64,000 nucleotides of DNA from Hydractinia symbiolongicarpus (GCF_029227915.1 NC_079881.1:16529501-16593500); one strand, 5' to 3'. Positions 24,496-37,810 are shown, numbered from the stretch's first letter. Program-made: numbers and translations. Notes: generated from the letters alone by a model not told the origin.

Positions 24496-25917
24496 TTACA
24501 TGGCACAATTTTCAATGAGCCAAGCGAATGTAACCCGGAATAAATAGTTTTGTTCAATAAGATACGCTATTAGGAATTTCACACTCGTGAATCTTGGTTG
24601 CTCAGGATTAGAAAAGTCTAGACAATATTTTCCCATTTCGTAGGGAAAAGCGCCTACGTAGTCTTCGCTTTCATTCGTGTACGTGATACTGTACACGACA
24701 TCACCATATTTATCAACTCTAACTAGCAGTGAACCAGTCATTTTTGTGTTTTCATCCACAGCAATGTCGACTTTGCTGGGGTTCATGTATTTTACATCTA
24801 ACTCGCCGTAATACCAAACATTTGAAGAGAATGAAAAATCTGTTTCGGTCACAAAACATTCGTCGATGTTTTCGCGAGTTAAAGAGACGTCGTGAGCTTG
24901 CTGCTCTTCTTCTTCTTCATCATCTTCAGTACTGTCGAAAGTTTCGATTACTCGTTTTTGACATTCGTATGATTTTCGTCGTTTCTTTAATGTTGTCGGT
25001 AATGTTTGTGAAACGAGCTTTTTCGCTGGCTCGGCAATTGTTTCGGAGAAGCTGAAGTTTCTTCTGTTGACGGATATTCTTGGGGAAGGACTGCGCAAGC
25101 TCCACGTTGCAAGTTTTTGCACGAGCTGCCATGCTTTCATATCGTTTGGCGAGTGGCAACTTCCAAAGTCTAAAAAGTCAAAATTTGATGCTTTATTTTC
25201 AAACAAAGTCTCTGTTGCTTTTCGAACGTGCGATGAACTTTTTCGAAATGAGCCGTATCTTTTATCAAGTTTTTGCGACTGTGGACTTTCAATGTTTGAG
25301 AGTCGGCGAATTGTCGCAATTTTTTCGTCACTCAAACTTTCACTGGAACTAATAGAAACTCGATCATGAGTGTTGTCGTCGGTTATCTTCGTATACGATT
25401 CTTTTCGTTTAGGAGATTCAGAGCTATCAAGACATTCTTTTCTTTCTGAGCATGGAGTTCGTTTCTTTGACGAATCTCTACGTTTAAAAGCGAAATCTGC
25501 TAACTTCGTTAACGATTGTTTATGAGTAAGCTTACTTTTTATTTGCGGTGAGTTTATCTTACAGTTTTCGTTTATACTCAGGTTATCTTCCGCTATATTT
25601 GTGCAACCGTCTTCTTTATTTTCACCCTCGTGACTTTTATCTTCACTTTGCTCGGAACGTTTTTTTGCTTCAGTTTTTCTTCTTATACTGACACGATGTA
25701 AACTCCGTCTAGTTTTTGGCTTTGCGTGTTCTGTCAAGTTGTTTGCGTTGCAGTCATATACGACGCGATCAAAGGACGCATCTCTTGAATATATTTCAAA
25801 TCCCCTTAGTGAGATATTCAATTCACTCACTAACGGGTCATGCACGAATGAACACTCGTCAGAGAAAGAGAATTTCTTTTGACGATTTCTTGCGATTGTA
25901 CTTACTAGATTTTTCAT
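24496..25917 (-). CDS. SH2-like domain protein with long disordered N-terminus, single coding exon
   Basis: A 473-codon frame. An in-frame TAG lies just before the ATG, and TTTTTTTAG|AAAGCAAAC before it could be a 3' splice site of a 5' UTR intron. Residues 1 to about 365 are polar, rich in Ser, Lys, Arg and Glu, with a Glu-rich acidic run (DDEEEEEQQ), so probably unstructured. Residues 368 to about 460 fit the SH2 pattern: WYYGELD at the start, GSLLVR with the phosphotyrosine-binding Arg near residue 400, a YSITYT strand, YCLDF, and FTSVKFLIAYL at the end. The residue after the LVR motif is Val, not the usual Glu-Ser, and the pattern His is not obvious, so binding may be altered. No SOCS box follows. 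Probably a signalling adaptor; subfamily unknown. Confidence 0.7.
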   Translation of the reverse strand: MKNLVSTIARNRQKKFSFSDECSFVHDPLVSELNISLRGFEIYSRDASFDRVVYDCNANNLTEHAKPKTRRSLHRVSIRRKTEAKKRSEQSEDKSHEGENKEDGCTNIAEDNLSINENCKINSPQIKSKLTHKQSLTKLADFAFKRRDSSKKRTPCSERKECLDSSESPKRKESYTKITDDNTHDRVSISSSESLSDEKIATIRRLSNIESPQSQKLDKRYGSFRKSSSHVRKATETLFENKASNFDFLDFGSCHSPNDMKAWQLVQKLATWSLRSPSPRISVNRRNFSFSETIAEPAKKLVSQTLPTTLKKRRKSYECQKRVIETFDSTEDDEEEEEQQAHDVSLTRENIDECFVTETDFSFSSNVWYYGELDVKYMNPSKVDIAVDENTKMTGSLLVRVDKYGDVVYSITYTNESEDYVGAFPYEMGKYCLDFSNPEQPRFTSVKFLIAYLIEQNYLFRVTFAWLIENCAM

Positions 25918-27529
25918 GTTTGCTTTCTAAAAAAATTAAAACTATCATTTAAATGAGCGTAATATAAAAACAGTATAAATCTTTTGTAAATTCTTCTATT
26001 CCTTCTTGAATCATTATCATATTATAGAAAACGTCATTAACAACATAACCACCGATTTTCTTTTAAGCTCTCAATCAAACCATTTCTCCCGGGTATAACT
26101 TTCTTGTTTACGACAATGGAAATGACATTTTTTTTAATAACGTTAATGGCTTTGTTTTGCGGAAATTGGGTTTATATGAAGTGGTGCGAAGTGTAAATGA
26201 TCGTTCCTGTTGTAAATCACACCATGTGGGTTGACCAAGACAACAGAATTATTTGCACGATATGTTAAAGACACTGTGAAATCAACCTCAACAGTCGTAG
26301 TGCTTTTAATAATTTGGAAGTTAGACTTTAAACATCTGCGGTGGCGATTAATTAATCAGCAGTGTTAATAAAAATTCAGACAAAACGAAAACTAAAATCA
26401 AAAATGGGATGGCTCTACGTTAGGTATAGTGAGAGCTTAAAATTTAATTTGAACTTAAAGTTAGAAAAATATATACTACATATTATCACAGAAAGTTGAC
26501 CTTTAATTTAGTTTTTTTTGTAACACATAAACATAGCGTAAAAATTACATGTTAACAACCATATCCAATTATGATAAAATCTTGAAGTTAAAATAATTAT
26601 TTTCTTTTTTTTTAACACAATTCGTATGTATACAGACTTCCTTTATACTACGGTTCTGACAGTTTAGTCTGCGTCAACACTGGGTCAACATTCATATAAA
26701 TGTTTGCGTGTGAGTACAAAACCATTCGTCATCGCTTTCATAATAATTTTAAAAAAAACATTGGTATATTAGAACTTTTTTTATTCTTTTTTTACTTTCG
26801 CACATAAATGGTTTCTCGAAACGGAGAAGAAATTTGCCATTTTAAAAAATTCCCTGAACAGCATATATTGGTTGACATACTTTCATAATTTTGCATGATA
26901 ATAACAATCGACCAATAACTTAAATTAACTATAACTTAACAAATTCTATTACAGGTTAACTATTTTTATTTATGCTTCAAGTGTTTAGCCACGTTATTGT
27001 TCGTAAAAAAAAGTGTTTCCAATGCCTTCTTGTTCTTTGTTTTGCTTCCTTTACACAACATGTGCAGCACAATGATAAACCATTAAAGTTATTATGAAAT
27101 AAAGTAATTCTAAGTAGAGCTGAACAAAGAGTGTTCTGACTTGTATTTGATCGTTTTAACCACCACAAACATTTTTTAAGAATTATTTTAAATGTCTACT
27201 TACTTTCCTGCAGAGTAATGTTTCTACGACAAACACTTCCCACTATTATGTCAGCAAATATCCACGCAGTATCAAAAGTTGAGAAAAACATTAAGAATAA
27301 ACAATAGCTAATATCAAAATTTATTAACTTTTATGATTTTATTGTAATAATTAAGGATGTTGTTAGCTCTAAATAGGTCTTTAATTGAGGGATTACCTTT
27401 AAGTTTTAATTAGCCTTGGTTATATTTCTGAACGTGGGGTAGATATAATTACAATGTGATGAAAAAAATTATATAATTATAATATAAAAATCCTTTGCTG
27501 CTTAAGTTGTAATTCTTATTTTAGGATTT
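25918..27529. other. Upstream region of the SH2-like gene, no other gene seen
   Basis: Promoter of the minus-strand SH2-like gene presumably lies here. No recognisable motif or coding exon found. Confidence 0.35.
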
Positions 27530-27760
27530 GTTCTCATCTTTGTGGTCACAAACAACGGTGGTATGGTTTTCTGGTTCATTAAAAACGTTATAACTGCACC
27601 TGTTGCTTGCATATGTTCAACCGCTAGGCAGCTAGCTACACGAAATTGCTACACAACTAAAGGTAGCAAACAGCTTGCATCAATGAAGTCAGCTGACGAA
27701 GATCCGACAAGTACATTATCTTCGGTTTGGATGTTTGGTGTGATTGTCAGTTGCAAGTAA
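27530..27760 (+). other. Open frame after a possible 3' splice site, doubtful exon
   Basis: A frame running to TAA at 27758-27760 is preceded by TTATTTTAG at about 27524. Residues are of mixed composition (WFIKNVITAPVACICSTARQ) with no recognised domain. No partner exon found, so weak evidence only. Confidence 0.15.
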
Positions 27761-30700
27761 ACATACGCATTTTTTGAAAGATTATGTGAGATAATACTGA
27801 TCGCAACAGAAAGTATGAAGGTTGTAGTTGTTTAAGAACCCTTTGTGAAATACTTAACGAGTGATCATCAGTAAAAATTTACCAGTAAGAATAAAGAGTT
27901 TAAAAAACAAATTATTCTAGTATACGAGGTCAAACACCCTATGTTAGAAAACTGAGCATGAATATCAACTTTGTTCAAACATATTAGATAATTGTTTAGG
28001 TGAATGTCTTTGTTTAGACTTTAAAATCCTTATTTGACAAAACGTTACCTCCGTCTTACTGCTTGTCAATTTTATAATTAAATTGATAAAAGTAGAGAGA
28101 AAATGTGAGTATTATACCATTCCATGTGATGGACATACATCATAAAAGAAAGATAAGAATTAGTGGGTGTTTGATGGTGAAACAAAAGCATTTTAATGAT
28201 TCTCTTCAGGAGGAGAAATCTGAAAAAAAAAGCGAGAAGAGAAGGGATAGCTTAAAAAAAATCTGCAATGTGACAACTGAAACCTCAAACGATAAAGTAA
28301 TTACTGTTTGTTTGATAGAAACTCGCATGCAACACATGGCAACGTTTTGTTTACGTTTGATGCTTTTTTGTATATTCAAAAGGATTAAGTTAAAAAATAT
28401 AAATGAATTTAGTTCCTAAGGTGACGAAGAAAAAGATATTAAAGATACATAATAAAAAATATAAGAAAAGTAGAAGGTTAAAGTTCGCACGAGGTCTTCT
28501 CCTTCTAAAAACAAGCAAACCACACCAGGTTACATAACCCAACAACATAAAAACACGTGCTTCTTCTAACAAACCCAATTAAAGTCTGAAATATCGAAAG
28601 TGAATCACCATAAGTGCTTGTAAGCTTCGAAACTTTTTATACAACATAAACGTTAAATATCAAAAACAAAACGTCTTGTTTTCTACTGCTTAGAGATAAT
28701 ACTTCTTAACTCAAGAAGACTTCATCTGTAAAGTAAACAACCACTGTCTTTCCTCGGCGCAAATACAGTTCCACGCGCCAAACTTACCACAACTTAAGAC
28801 TGCCTGTCAACATTGACTATGAAACTGATATCATTGTAGATGTGGTTCTTATCAAAATATATTTCATCATAAAGAAAATACTCTCCTTCTTTATTGAAAA
28901 AAAATACCTGCGAATAAAATTTTCTATAAGTTAACGAAATGTGTGAATGGTGAAGCGTAGCACATACCTCTCTGTATACGAAATACAATCTGTTGCTGAA
29001 TGCTTTTTTTATAATTCTTAAGAACTGTAAAAAAACTACTCCATATAACTTGATCGTTAGTAATAAAACAACATCAACGATGGAGAGACGTGTGAAAGCC
29101 AAATTATGTCAGCTTTTTACAACAGAGAAAATTATATTTTCTTTTCTGTTTTGGCGGATGTTATTTATCCTTGATTAAAATAAAGTTTACTTTACTCAAC
29201 TTGTAATATTTTTCACCGTTTTGCTTACTTGTTCAAACTTAGCAATTATGTTTGCCCTGCTAATAAATGTATGAATAATTGTTGTCATGGTTATTTATCG
29301 TCTTGATTATCCGTCTATCCAATTGGTTTAATTTAGTTCATAGGAAATTGTGGATTTTAATAACCTATACTACAATTGCTTAGACCACGGACAAAGGAAT
29401 CGATTTACAAGCATAACATTGTCAAACACGAACGGGATTTAAAGGAAATGTTATAAGCTTTGTTGAACAAATACGCAGTAAGAACTGATGACTCAGCGCT
29501 TTATTCTTTCATTCGCCAAAGGGCCAGCCCAGTGGTAACAAATCTTCCTGTTAAATTTGTTCACGAAAGAAGGTGTTTATAAAATGATTTAGTTAATAAT
29601 TTAACCATAGTCCGCCAGTACCTCAAATAATATTTTTGTCTTAGCATAAATGGAAAAAGAATTTAAAAGTTAGTGTTGGAAACAGTTGGGTTTAAGAAAA
29701 CATTCTTTAATCCATGGATTCGCCAATTGTGTATAACCGGTAAAACGGATAAACGACGCACAAAAGGACAAGTTAGGGGTATTATCATTATTATTTCAGA
29801 GATATTTAAATCTCTGAAACAATAAACATTTTTAATATATTTATAACAGTGCGAGCAAGAGAAAAGGCACATTCCGTACATTTACTGCGCTTGTTTATTT
29901 TTATCAGCTAGTGGCAGTGATTAACACGTTGCTTTTACTGAAAAGAAAATATCTTTTATTGCGATTCTTTAACATGTACAGAGAATCGGTTAACGTTTAG
30001 ATCATAAACAAATAGGTGCTTGCTAATAATGCAAAATTAATTTTGTTTGCATGATTAAAAAACTGTCCAAAAAAGCAATCACAAAGGTTAAATAAACTTC
30101 TTGAATTTTTTTTACTACCACTAACATGTAAAATGGTTTTGGTTTGCTGCTGCTTAAGATTCAAAAGACATCGTAGAAAATCTGGCTACATTACAACTTG
30201 CTTTTCCAGGTCAACTTTATCCCCCATTATGTTTCTCATTACAACTTCTATTCCCGCCAATTGTTTGTTTCAAGTCAGCTTGTGTTTTTTTGTGATCAAC
30301 CAATGAGATTGAAGAGTTCAAGCGTAATTAGCTATTGAAAAACGGTCTTAAGGGTAGAAGACAGTTGTAAATTATGTGTAAAATATAGAGAAGCTATTCT
30401 TCATGTCACATAGTTAATCGTTGTTACTACATGGATGTGAAGTTATTCGAATTTACCTATTCGCATTCTTGTACACATCATTACAATGTCGAGAATGAGA
30501 ATAAATTAACAACATCTTTGAATAGAAATATTACAGGAAAATATAGAAGTACATGCTATTAAAAAGACTTCCCATAGCATTATTGCCTTAAAAAGATCAG
30601 AGCATTTTGTGCCACATTTCCTGTAATTACCGCCGTCTGTGTTATGAATTTTTTTCCAACCCGAGTTGTCGCGCATAGAGGAAACACTTGTGTAATAGGA

Positions 30701-33700
30701 CTTACTCATGCCGCCTGAATGTTTTGTGCGCCTACAATGTAGCCAATCATATTTCTTGTATTCGACATAGGCGCTTCTTTATCAACTTCGTCGCCAGGAC
30801 ATCTTGAATCTTTTCTGACATCGAGACAGCGATACAAACGCTGGGAACGAGGTTGGCTTCTCATTCTTATTAGATATGACACTCCTCCATAGGTGACATA
30901 CACACATCTTTGTTAAAAAAGACGTTTCGTGGTATTTGTCCTTATTAGATATGGCACTCCTCCACGGGTGACCTACATACAACTTTGTGTCAAAATACTG
31001 TATTTAAATATCCCAAGCTTTTACTTCGCTGCTGAAACTTATGAAGAGGAAAGCATGAAGGAACATCAGAATAATTAATTATCTGGTGTAAAAAAAGCAG
31101 CAGTAGATATGTGTAGAACAGTTGTCATTCTTTAATGTTTATGTTTTTCTTTCATTTGGTCACTAAAGGTATAATGATGTGCCCTAAATATGGTGTAATA
31201 TGAGTAGCTCCTTTGCAACAGCATTTTACACTTAAACCAAGATAGCTAGCTCTTTACTTCATTTTTATGGTGGTCGAAATATCTCAGTTTATCCGCTAGT
31301 TGTAGCTAGACTATTTTGAATGTCTGCTATATATATTTAGCGACTGTTACGCCCAATAATGATATTTTAGACGATATCTACGGTTTATTGCGACATGTTT
31401 GAAACCACTACATGATTCGATGATTTATTTTTGTTGACGTTTTTTCGAAAATAATCTTTATGAATGGCAGATACTGTGTACATTAAAAGTTTCGTAACTC
31501 AATATATTGTTATATTGACTGTGTATCATTACCTGATGGGTCGGTTGGAAATATCATTTGATCATTGTTTTTTATAGAATATCTCTGCATTTTACCTAGG
31601 ATTTGTTTTAGCAATGCATCTATCACAACTTATATATAAACCTGCGCTGTCTGTAAAAAGCTAGCTTCGTCTAAAGCAGACAAGTCTGTCTAATGGACAC
31701 TACCACTAAATTCACTTATTTCAGGTCAATTATTATAAAAAATAGGACATCTGTACAAGGCGTATACAATTTTTCCCCACCATTGCTGAACGTTTTTGGC
31801 AGATTTAAGATACAATAACAATTACACCCGTTGTTTTTCAGCCGAAATCATGTTTTCGTAGCGAAGGCTACTAGAAGGGTGGCTTTGTATATTTGTTTAA
31901 ATCGAACTTCAGCGTTCCATTTTGAAACTTTTATGAGAACTTATTCTGGTAAAGAGAAAATGTGGGTGATTGTATTCCCTAAGTAGTAAAGTTTACGTCA
32001 TACGTTGTCCTGTGTTTTTACTTAAACTATTATTGCTGAAAAGGTTGTTTGAAAGTATACCTACAATGAGGGCTTCACCCAGGTGTGTAGAATTTAGCGT
32101 GGCGTCCAAAGCTGTGTCACCGTGTTATCTCCATAGTAGCAGGCGTATTTTGTTTATTAAAAATGGTTCTGCCACAACTTTTTTTTGGACCATCTGCAGA
32201 ATTCCCGCGGTTTTTCTAACAAAGGCAAAGGTTAGTTACAACTTGTGCCTTATACTATTTCTTGTAATTCCTTATAGTTTTTTCAATTTCAACCTCGACC
32301 TCAAGACCTGTTAGGTTTTTTAAATTTGGACGGCTTTCGAAATATAAAAAGCCTAACAGATCCTGGGGACGAGATTGAGTTTAATTTGTTTTTGATAACA
32401 ACATTTAATAACAACAAAATCGTTGACAGGCATATATACACAATACATTTTTATATAGAAGTATGAAGTTGGTAAAAAATAAAAAACAAACAAAAAATAT
32501 AAATTCAAACCTTGACGGACTGCAGTTACAGAATAAGTTTTTTTTCAGTTACTAAGATAATATAAAAGTTTAAATTATGCTTCCATCACCTCGTTTACTA
32601 AAGGCCAACGAAAGTTCAACATATTCACGTCAGCTTTTGTCACCTGGAACGTAATTACGTTTTTCTAATATAAGAATACACTAACTCTATCAGGCAGGCA
32701 AAGTGGATATGTCCTAAACAAAATAGACATATTATTTGTGATCTCAAGACATAGACTGACTTCAATAACATGATGTAAATACCGCAATTTCGATTACTGA
32801 AGTTTTGGAACTAAATAAAAAATGTTAAAAAGGTCAAATTGAGTCTTTTAATGAATCAATATCGTTATTTTGATGTTTAATTTTGAGAACAATCGAAACA
32901 GCGTCATTAATCGTGCGTCACAAATATGATGAGATAGTGTTTCGGCGCATCATTCCTAATTATGGTTTACGTTAAGAAAGAACAGCCAGTAAACAAAAAA
33001 AATAAAAAAATAAAAAAAAAATACCTTAATTCGCATTTTGAAAGAAAATTTTCCAATAAAAAACAAAACAAACGCATGAAGTACACGATCCATCTTTGTT
33101 CATAAATTTTTCCACTAAATTATTTAAACAAGATTTTTTCGCTATTTTGACAAAAACACACGCCTGTAACATCACATGCAATATTTAAGACAGCAAGACG
33201 CAACACCGTGCTCATGAATAAAGTCTTGCTATATTTTCTAATTAAAACTAAAAGTGTTTTTTTTTTAAAAAATAAGCTTCTGCAAAAACTCCAAAGTAGA
33301 AAATTTGTGTTATTTCGATGAGAGTAAAAATACTTTCGAGTTAGCTATGTAATCGTACCGTCATATAATAGTCAAATCTTTACAGTCGTGAATGAAATGT
33401 GATATAACATCCAGAGAAAATTGATATTTTAATAAAAGTTGACAATAATGGAATGCTTGACTCTTTCAGTGCAGATTATTTAAACCTGAACCAACAACCT
33501 GGGCATGTTCAATTGTGTAAACAATTGGGATTCTTGCAAAACCTTCAAAAGTGTATAAAATGCAGTCCACCCCACCATGCACATAACTACTCCGCCTGGT
33601 AAATAATTTTTATCACTAAACATTTTATACTACAACTCACATTTAAAATTTAGACCTATAAAAAATTACAACATATATATATATCACGAAAAAACAGATG

Positions 33701-34147
33701 CAATTGACGAAATTATTACGCAAAATATGTCTAGTTAAGTATAACGCTAGTTTGTCAGGCTTGTCTTAATATTATAATTTCAATTAGATATTTTTAACCA
33801 AACCAAAAAGCAAGTTGAGTTAATTAAGTAGCCGAAAAACGTAAAATTCGCTGATCTGTGCAAAAAAAGTCCGGTTGACGTAACAAAGGACTATATTTTA
33901 AATTCCAGTCAACTCATACAGAAATATATACATTTACTATAACAGAGCCCTTTGGTAGTAAAACATAAAAACCGTAAATAAAATGAAATAGAGGGTGTAC
34001 GTTTGAATAAAAATAAAAAAAAGAAAATTGGACCAAATTGGATACCGCTAGCTGCATTAGTATTGAACTTCACTTTGCACTAAAACTTCACTTTGCACTT
34101 TGTACCCAAAAAAATGAGCCACAAAGTTTGCGGAGGTTTTTTACCTC
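27761..34147. other. Long non-coding stretch with small repeats
   Basis: No supported gene. Noted inside: a 26-bp palindrome at 29794-29819 (arms TTTCAGAGAT), a twofold repeat of about 72 bp at 30865-30990 (TTAGATATGRCACTCCTCCA), a hairpin-ended small element at about 32285-32380, and an A-rich patch at 32990-33025. Confidence 0.45.
32285..32380. mobile_element. Small foldback element
   Basis: The left side has CTGTTAGGTTTTTTAAA and the right side AAAAAGCCTAACAG, forming an inverted repeat, with outer remnants CAACCTCG and CGAG. About 95 bp in all, no coding capacity. A similar outer motif (CTGGGGACGA) occurs at 59982. Confidence 0.45.
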
Positions 34148-34149
34148 GA

Positions 34150-34222
34150 TCCCAGGGCCTGTAGCGTTTTTTGATATAAGGATGAATTTTATTCTCATAT
34201 AAAAAAAACGCTACAGGCCCTA
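34150..34222. mobile_element. Tiny foldback MITE, about 70 bp
   Basis: GGGCCTGTAGCGTTTTTT at the left and AAAAAACGCTACAGGCCC at the right are perfect inverses, separated by about 30 bases that are also partly complementary. Nearly the whole element folds into one hairpin. The outer bases CAGGG resemble hAT-type ends. It has no coding capacity. Confidence 0.7.
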
Positions 34223-36553
34223 TCGTATCAAAATATTATGTTTTCTTAGTGACTCTCACTTTTTTGCTGGCCCTGTTGCAAGATCAAAATATCATTATGA
34301 TATCGATAGGGATGACAAAAATTAAAAAGCAATCTGGGTGAGGTGGTGTAATTTGAAGGCGATGGTTTTAGATGTTAGCTAAAGTGCAATGTGACACTTG
34401 TAGGTAAATCCAAGTGCAATATCAATCCGAACCAGTGAAAGACTGACTTAATAGGATTCAACTATGTGTGCTAGTGAACCTTCTTTTTGGTGTCAAAAAT
34501 TGTAAATTAAAGTGCGCTATAAATCTCCTCCTACCTCAAAAGTATACTATATATCGAGGAAGGTCTCATCACTCTATACTAAATTCGCCAAGCTAATGTA
34601 CTTAAACATTTGTTAAAAATTTTGGCACGACTACAAGAATAATGGTTCAAAATATTTTCCTTTGCATTGATGATGATAATGACGTCTTGTTTCATTTATT
34701 CGTGCTATGTATTTCGGCTTCACGCTTTTTTTGTTGTTACAAAGATCTCGTACTAACTGTGGTACAAAGGGAGTCGTTTGTAGATAGCACGCAAATCGGC
34801 GAAAATGCGTACAGGTTAAACGTAATTTTTGCTATGAGCAAAAGTTACTATACCTTTAAGGTTTTTTGTTTTCTATCTATAAACATTAAATAAAATCGTT
34901 TAATTGAATTTCCGCGCCCGAGGGCATAGGAAATTTTTTAATACCGTCGTTTTTTTCTTTTAGAGCATGTTTTGAAAAAAAAACGACCCTGGGATTTCAC
35001 GTTCCTCTGATTTTTTTAACCTACATATCATTTATGCCAAAATTGATCGAAAAATTAAAACTACTTTATAGTGGCATCAACATTTTGATTCTTTGTCAAC
35101 TAAATGCTGTTTAAGACCATAAACGTTTTAATCGCAAGACTTTCAACCATGAATGATAAGCTTAAAATTTGAGTTTATTATGACTCGCTTCGTTTTGTTT
35201 GCGTTTGTTGTAAGATACAGTGTCACTTGTGTGCTTTATCTTCATAGCTTCATGCACCAAACCCCTTCGAATGTTTGGCACGATAACACAACGATTTAGC
35301 AGGTTGTCGTCAAATATTTTGATAGCAAGCGGAAATTCTTAGAGCCTCCAGGGCTTCTTGTGTCTTTTTAAAGTCGCATTCTGTTTGGGTTGTTCCAATC
35401 CAGTATGTTCCAGTGGTGACAGAATTGCAATAAGCTTTAATTTTTTTACAACTTTAAAACGTCAATAGTTTTGATTTTTTGATTTCAAAAATGATAAAGA
35501 TCTGTGGTCTGTATACTTGCGTTTAGTGAGACCTTAAGGGACAGAAATAATCGGTCCAATTAACCAAATATCTTTGTTAAGGGAGCTGGACAAATGAGGT
35601 GAAAATATTCCCCTTTTTTCCATTTTTGAAGTCAATTTTCATTTAGGGACATCTTGCAACATTCTAGCAACGTGCTGTGATTAACTATGACACAAACCTA
35701 GTAAGAACGCTGTACGGTCCGATCATGTGTTTCTTTAGTTATTGTTTGGTAGAGTAAAGTAAAGTGGGATGTTTTATGTGTCAGGTAGTGAATTAATAAT
35801 GGAAACTTTTTGCTTTGTTTTTTTTTTGCAATTTTTTCTCTTATTGTCATGTTACCTGAAAATGAAAAATTCATTATTGTAAAATCGAGATTTTACAAGC
35901 ATCACAATGTACTGTTGTGTGCCACATTCTGCAACAAGAAAGAATTTGATTTTATCTGTCTCTTTCTTGCTACAATTATGTTTAAAATATCTAACCTAAA
36001 ATGTAGATCAAGATAATGTATTTCATTTCAGATAACAACAAAAGTAATTAGACTGGTGCGTATAATTGTAAATGTTAAGTATGAAAAATAATAATTTAAA
36101 CGAGCTTACGTTATATGGGTACAGTCTGTTTTTTTTCTTTACTCTATCGCTGTGTCCCGGCTGTTTCGGACTCTTCTAATTTTTAGGTTAGTTACCTTAA
36201 GTCATTATTATTGCAGAATAGTTATCCTAAGACATTTAAGCCCTGTTTCCACCAATGTGTTTATTAACAAACGTATGTTTGTTTTTTTTACAAGTTTTAA
36301 AGTTAAAATTCTAGGTGGGAATTCCAAAACTAAACGCATGACGATTTACATGCATTAAACATATGTTTATGCATGTTTATGCATGCGTTTAATATCAGAA
36401 AGTGTTGATATTAAAATCATGCGTTTAACATGAGTTTATTCAACATCAAAGAAATCTTTTTTGTTTTTACCGCCAATACTCAAAGTGAGAGTGACTTTCA
36501 TCAGAGCATTACAGGGCCGGCGAATCCAGGGGCCGGGGGCCCATTGCCCCCAC
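34223..36553. other. Non-coding, repeat fragments
   Basis: No supported gene. 36329-36425 is a foldback-rich patch built from GCATGCGTTTAA-like words in both orientations. 36510-36553 is GC-rich (CAGGGGCCGGGGGCCC) and looks like the end of a separate mobile element. Confidence 0.4.
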
Positions 36554-37810
36554 CAAGGGGCGGATCTAGGATTTTTTTCTGGTTAGGCAAAATTTGATAA
36601 ATTTTTTGGCAAAGTAATGTCAAGGGTTGTAGTGTTGTACGAGGTAAATCGGCCGTTTTGTGTTTTTGCTGTAAAATGAGCTAATATTTTCCCAAAAGTA
36701 AGGTTTTTAGGTATTAAAAATCCTTCCTAGAGCCAAATAAAAAACAGTAACCTCCGTAGTTTTAACACTTTATCCTTGTTAAAACATGCAGATGTAAAAT
36801 GCGTCCGTTTAGCAAATTAGATTCGAAACAGGTTTAGCGTTTCCATAGTTTCTTTGAATGACATACTGGTAATAAGTATCATCATCTAAGCATCTTTTTA
36901 CGTTTTACGCACATAATACGAGTACAAGTAATAAGTAGTTGAGTTGCTTTATTTCAAAATATGCAAGAAGTCTAATAACTAGCAATACAACAAAAAATTA
37001 CATTACAAGACAATTTTAGGAATAGATAGTCGACAGTAGTGCAACGTAGAATTATTGTTTAGAATATTATAGTGTGTGTTAATAACCTGCAAATGCAAAA
37101 AGAAAAGCAGCATATAAAAGTATGAAAGCTTTCCAGTTAGACTGCGTAAGATAGCAACATATAATAAACGTCTACAAAGAGTATATAGTAATCACCTCTT
37201 CATGAAGTTAATACAGTTTAATATTAAGGTTACTGGTGTAGTTTTGCACCAATTTCTATTAAGCATTAATTTTAATGTTATGAAATTCCCACAACAGTAA
37301 GGCCGTTTATTAAGCCAGAAAAGAGTTACTAATTAGAAAAATAACATCAAAACATTTAACATGTCTGTATATTATTTACCCTCGCAAGCCCCTGTCAACT
37401 ATGTTTGAAAAATATTTTAATACTGTAAAATCTTTAGGAAAGTTTTAGTAACTATAGGCCAATTCTTAAGATTCTCATATAAAAAGCAACATACATACAA
37501 ATCCTACTCATAATCATAAGTTAACATGACATTTTGATTAGTTTACAGTCTGTAACAGAGCGTTCTTTAACATGCAATTCTTGTTTCGATCTGTATTGTT
37601 TTATGTGAAAATCATTTCTATGATTTACTTGAATATTCGATAAAACGCCGCATCGTCATGAAGTCGAAATCGGCGGATGCCAAAAATAAATTTATAAAAA
37701 TAATTTAGTTTTTTTATAGACTATTCTATCTATAGAATTTTTTTTTCTGGTAGGTCACAAAATTAGGCTTAGGCAATTGCCTAGGCTGCCTAACCCTAGA
37801 TCCGCCCCTG
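36554..37810. mobile_element. hAT-like element with inverted ends, non-coding
   Basis: The left end reads CAAGGGGCGGATCTAGG and the right end, inverted, CAGGGGCGGATCTAGG, so terminal inverted repeats of about 16 bp bound 1257 bp. No transposase is present. The last 303 bp are the repeat shared with 22941-23241. An 8-bp target duplication expected of hAT is not seen (flanks GCCCCCAC and GAAGTAGA), so the two ends may belong to different insertions. Confidence 0.45.
37508..37810. repeat. 303-bp dispersed repeat, copy 2
   Basis: Almost base-for-base the same as 22941-23241, in the same orientation. High identity in an otherwise drifted landscape suggests recent copying. Confidence 0.85.

Noticed and set aside
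30706-30982. Two overlapping minus-strand frames with similar starts (MYVTYGGVS, MYVGHPWRS)
   Set aside because: They arise from a small local duplication of non-coding sequence and show no domain or splice evidence.
32030-32230. Minus-strand traces resembling an ankyrin repeat (GDTALDATLN)
   Set aside because: Short, frame-broken and without splice sites or partner exons; too weak to annotate.
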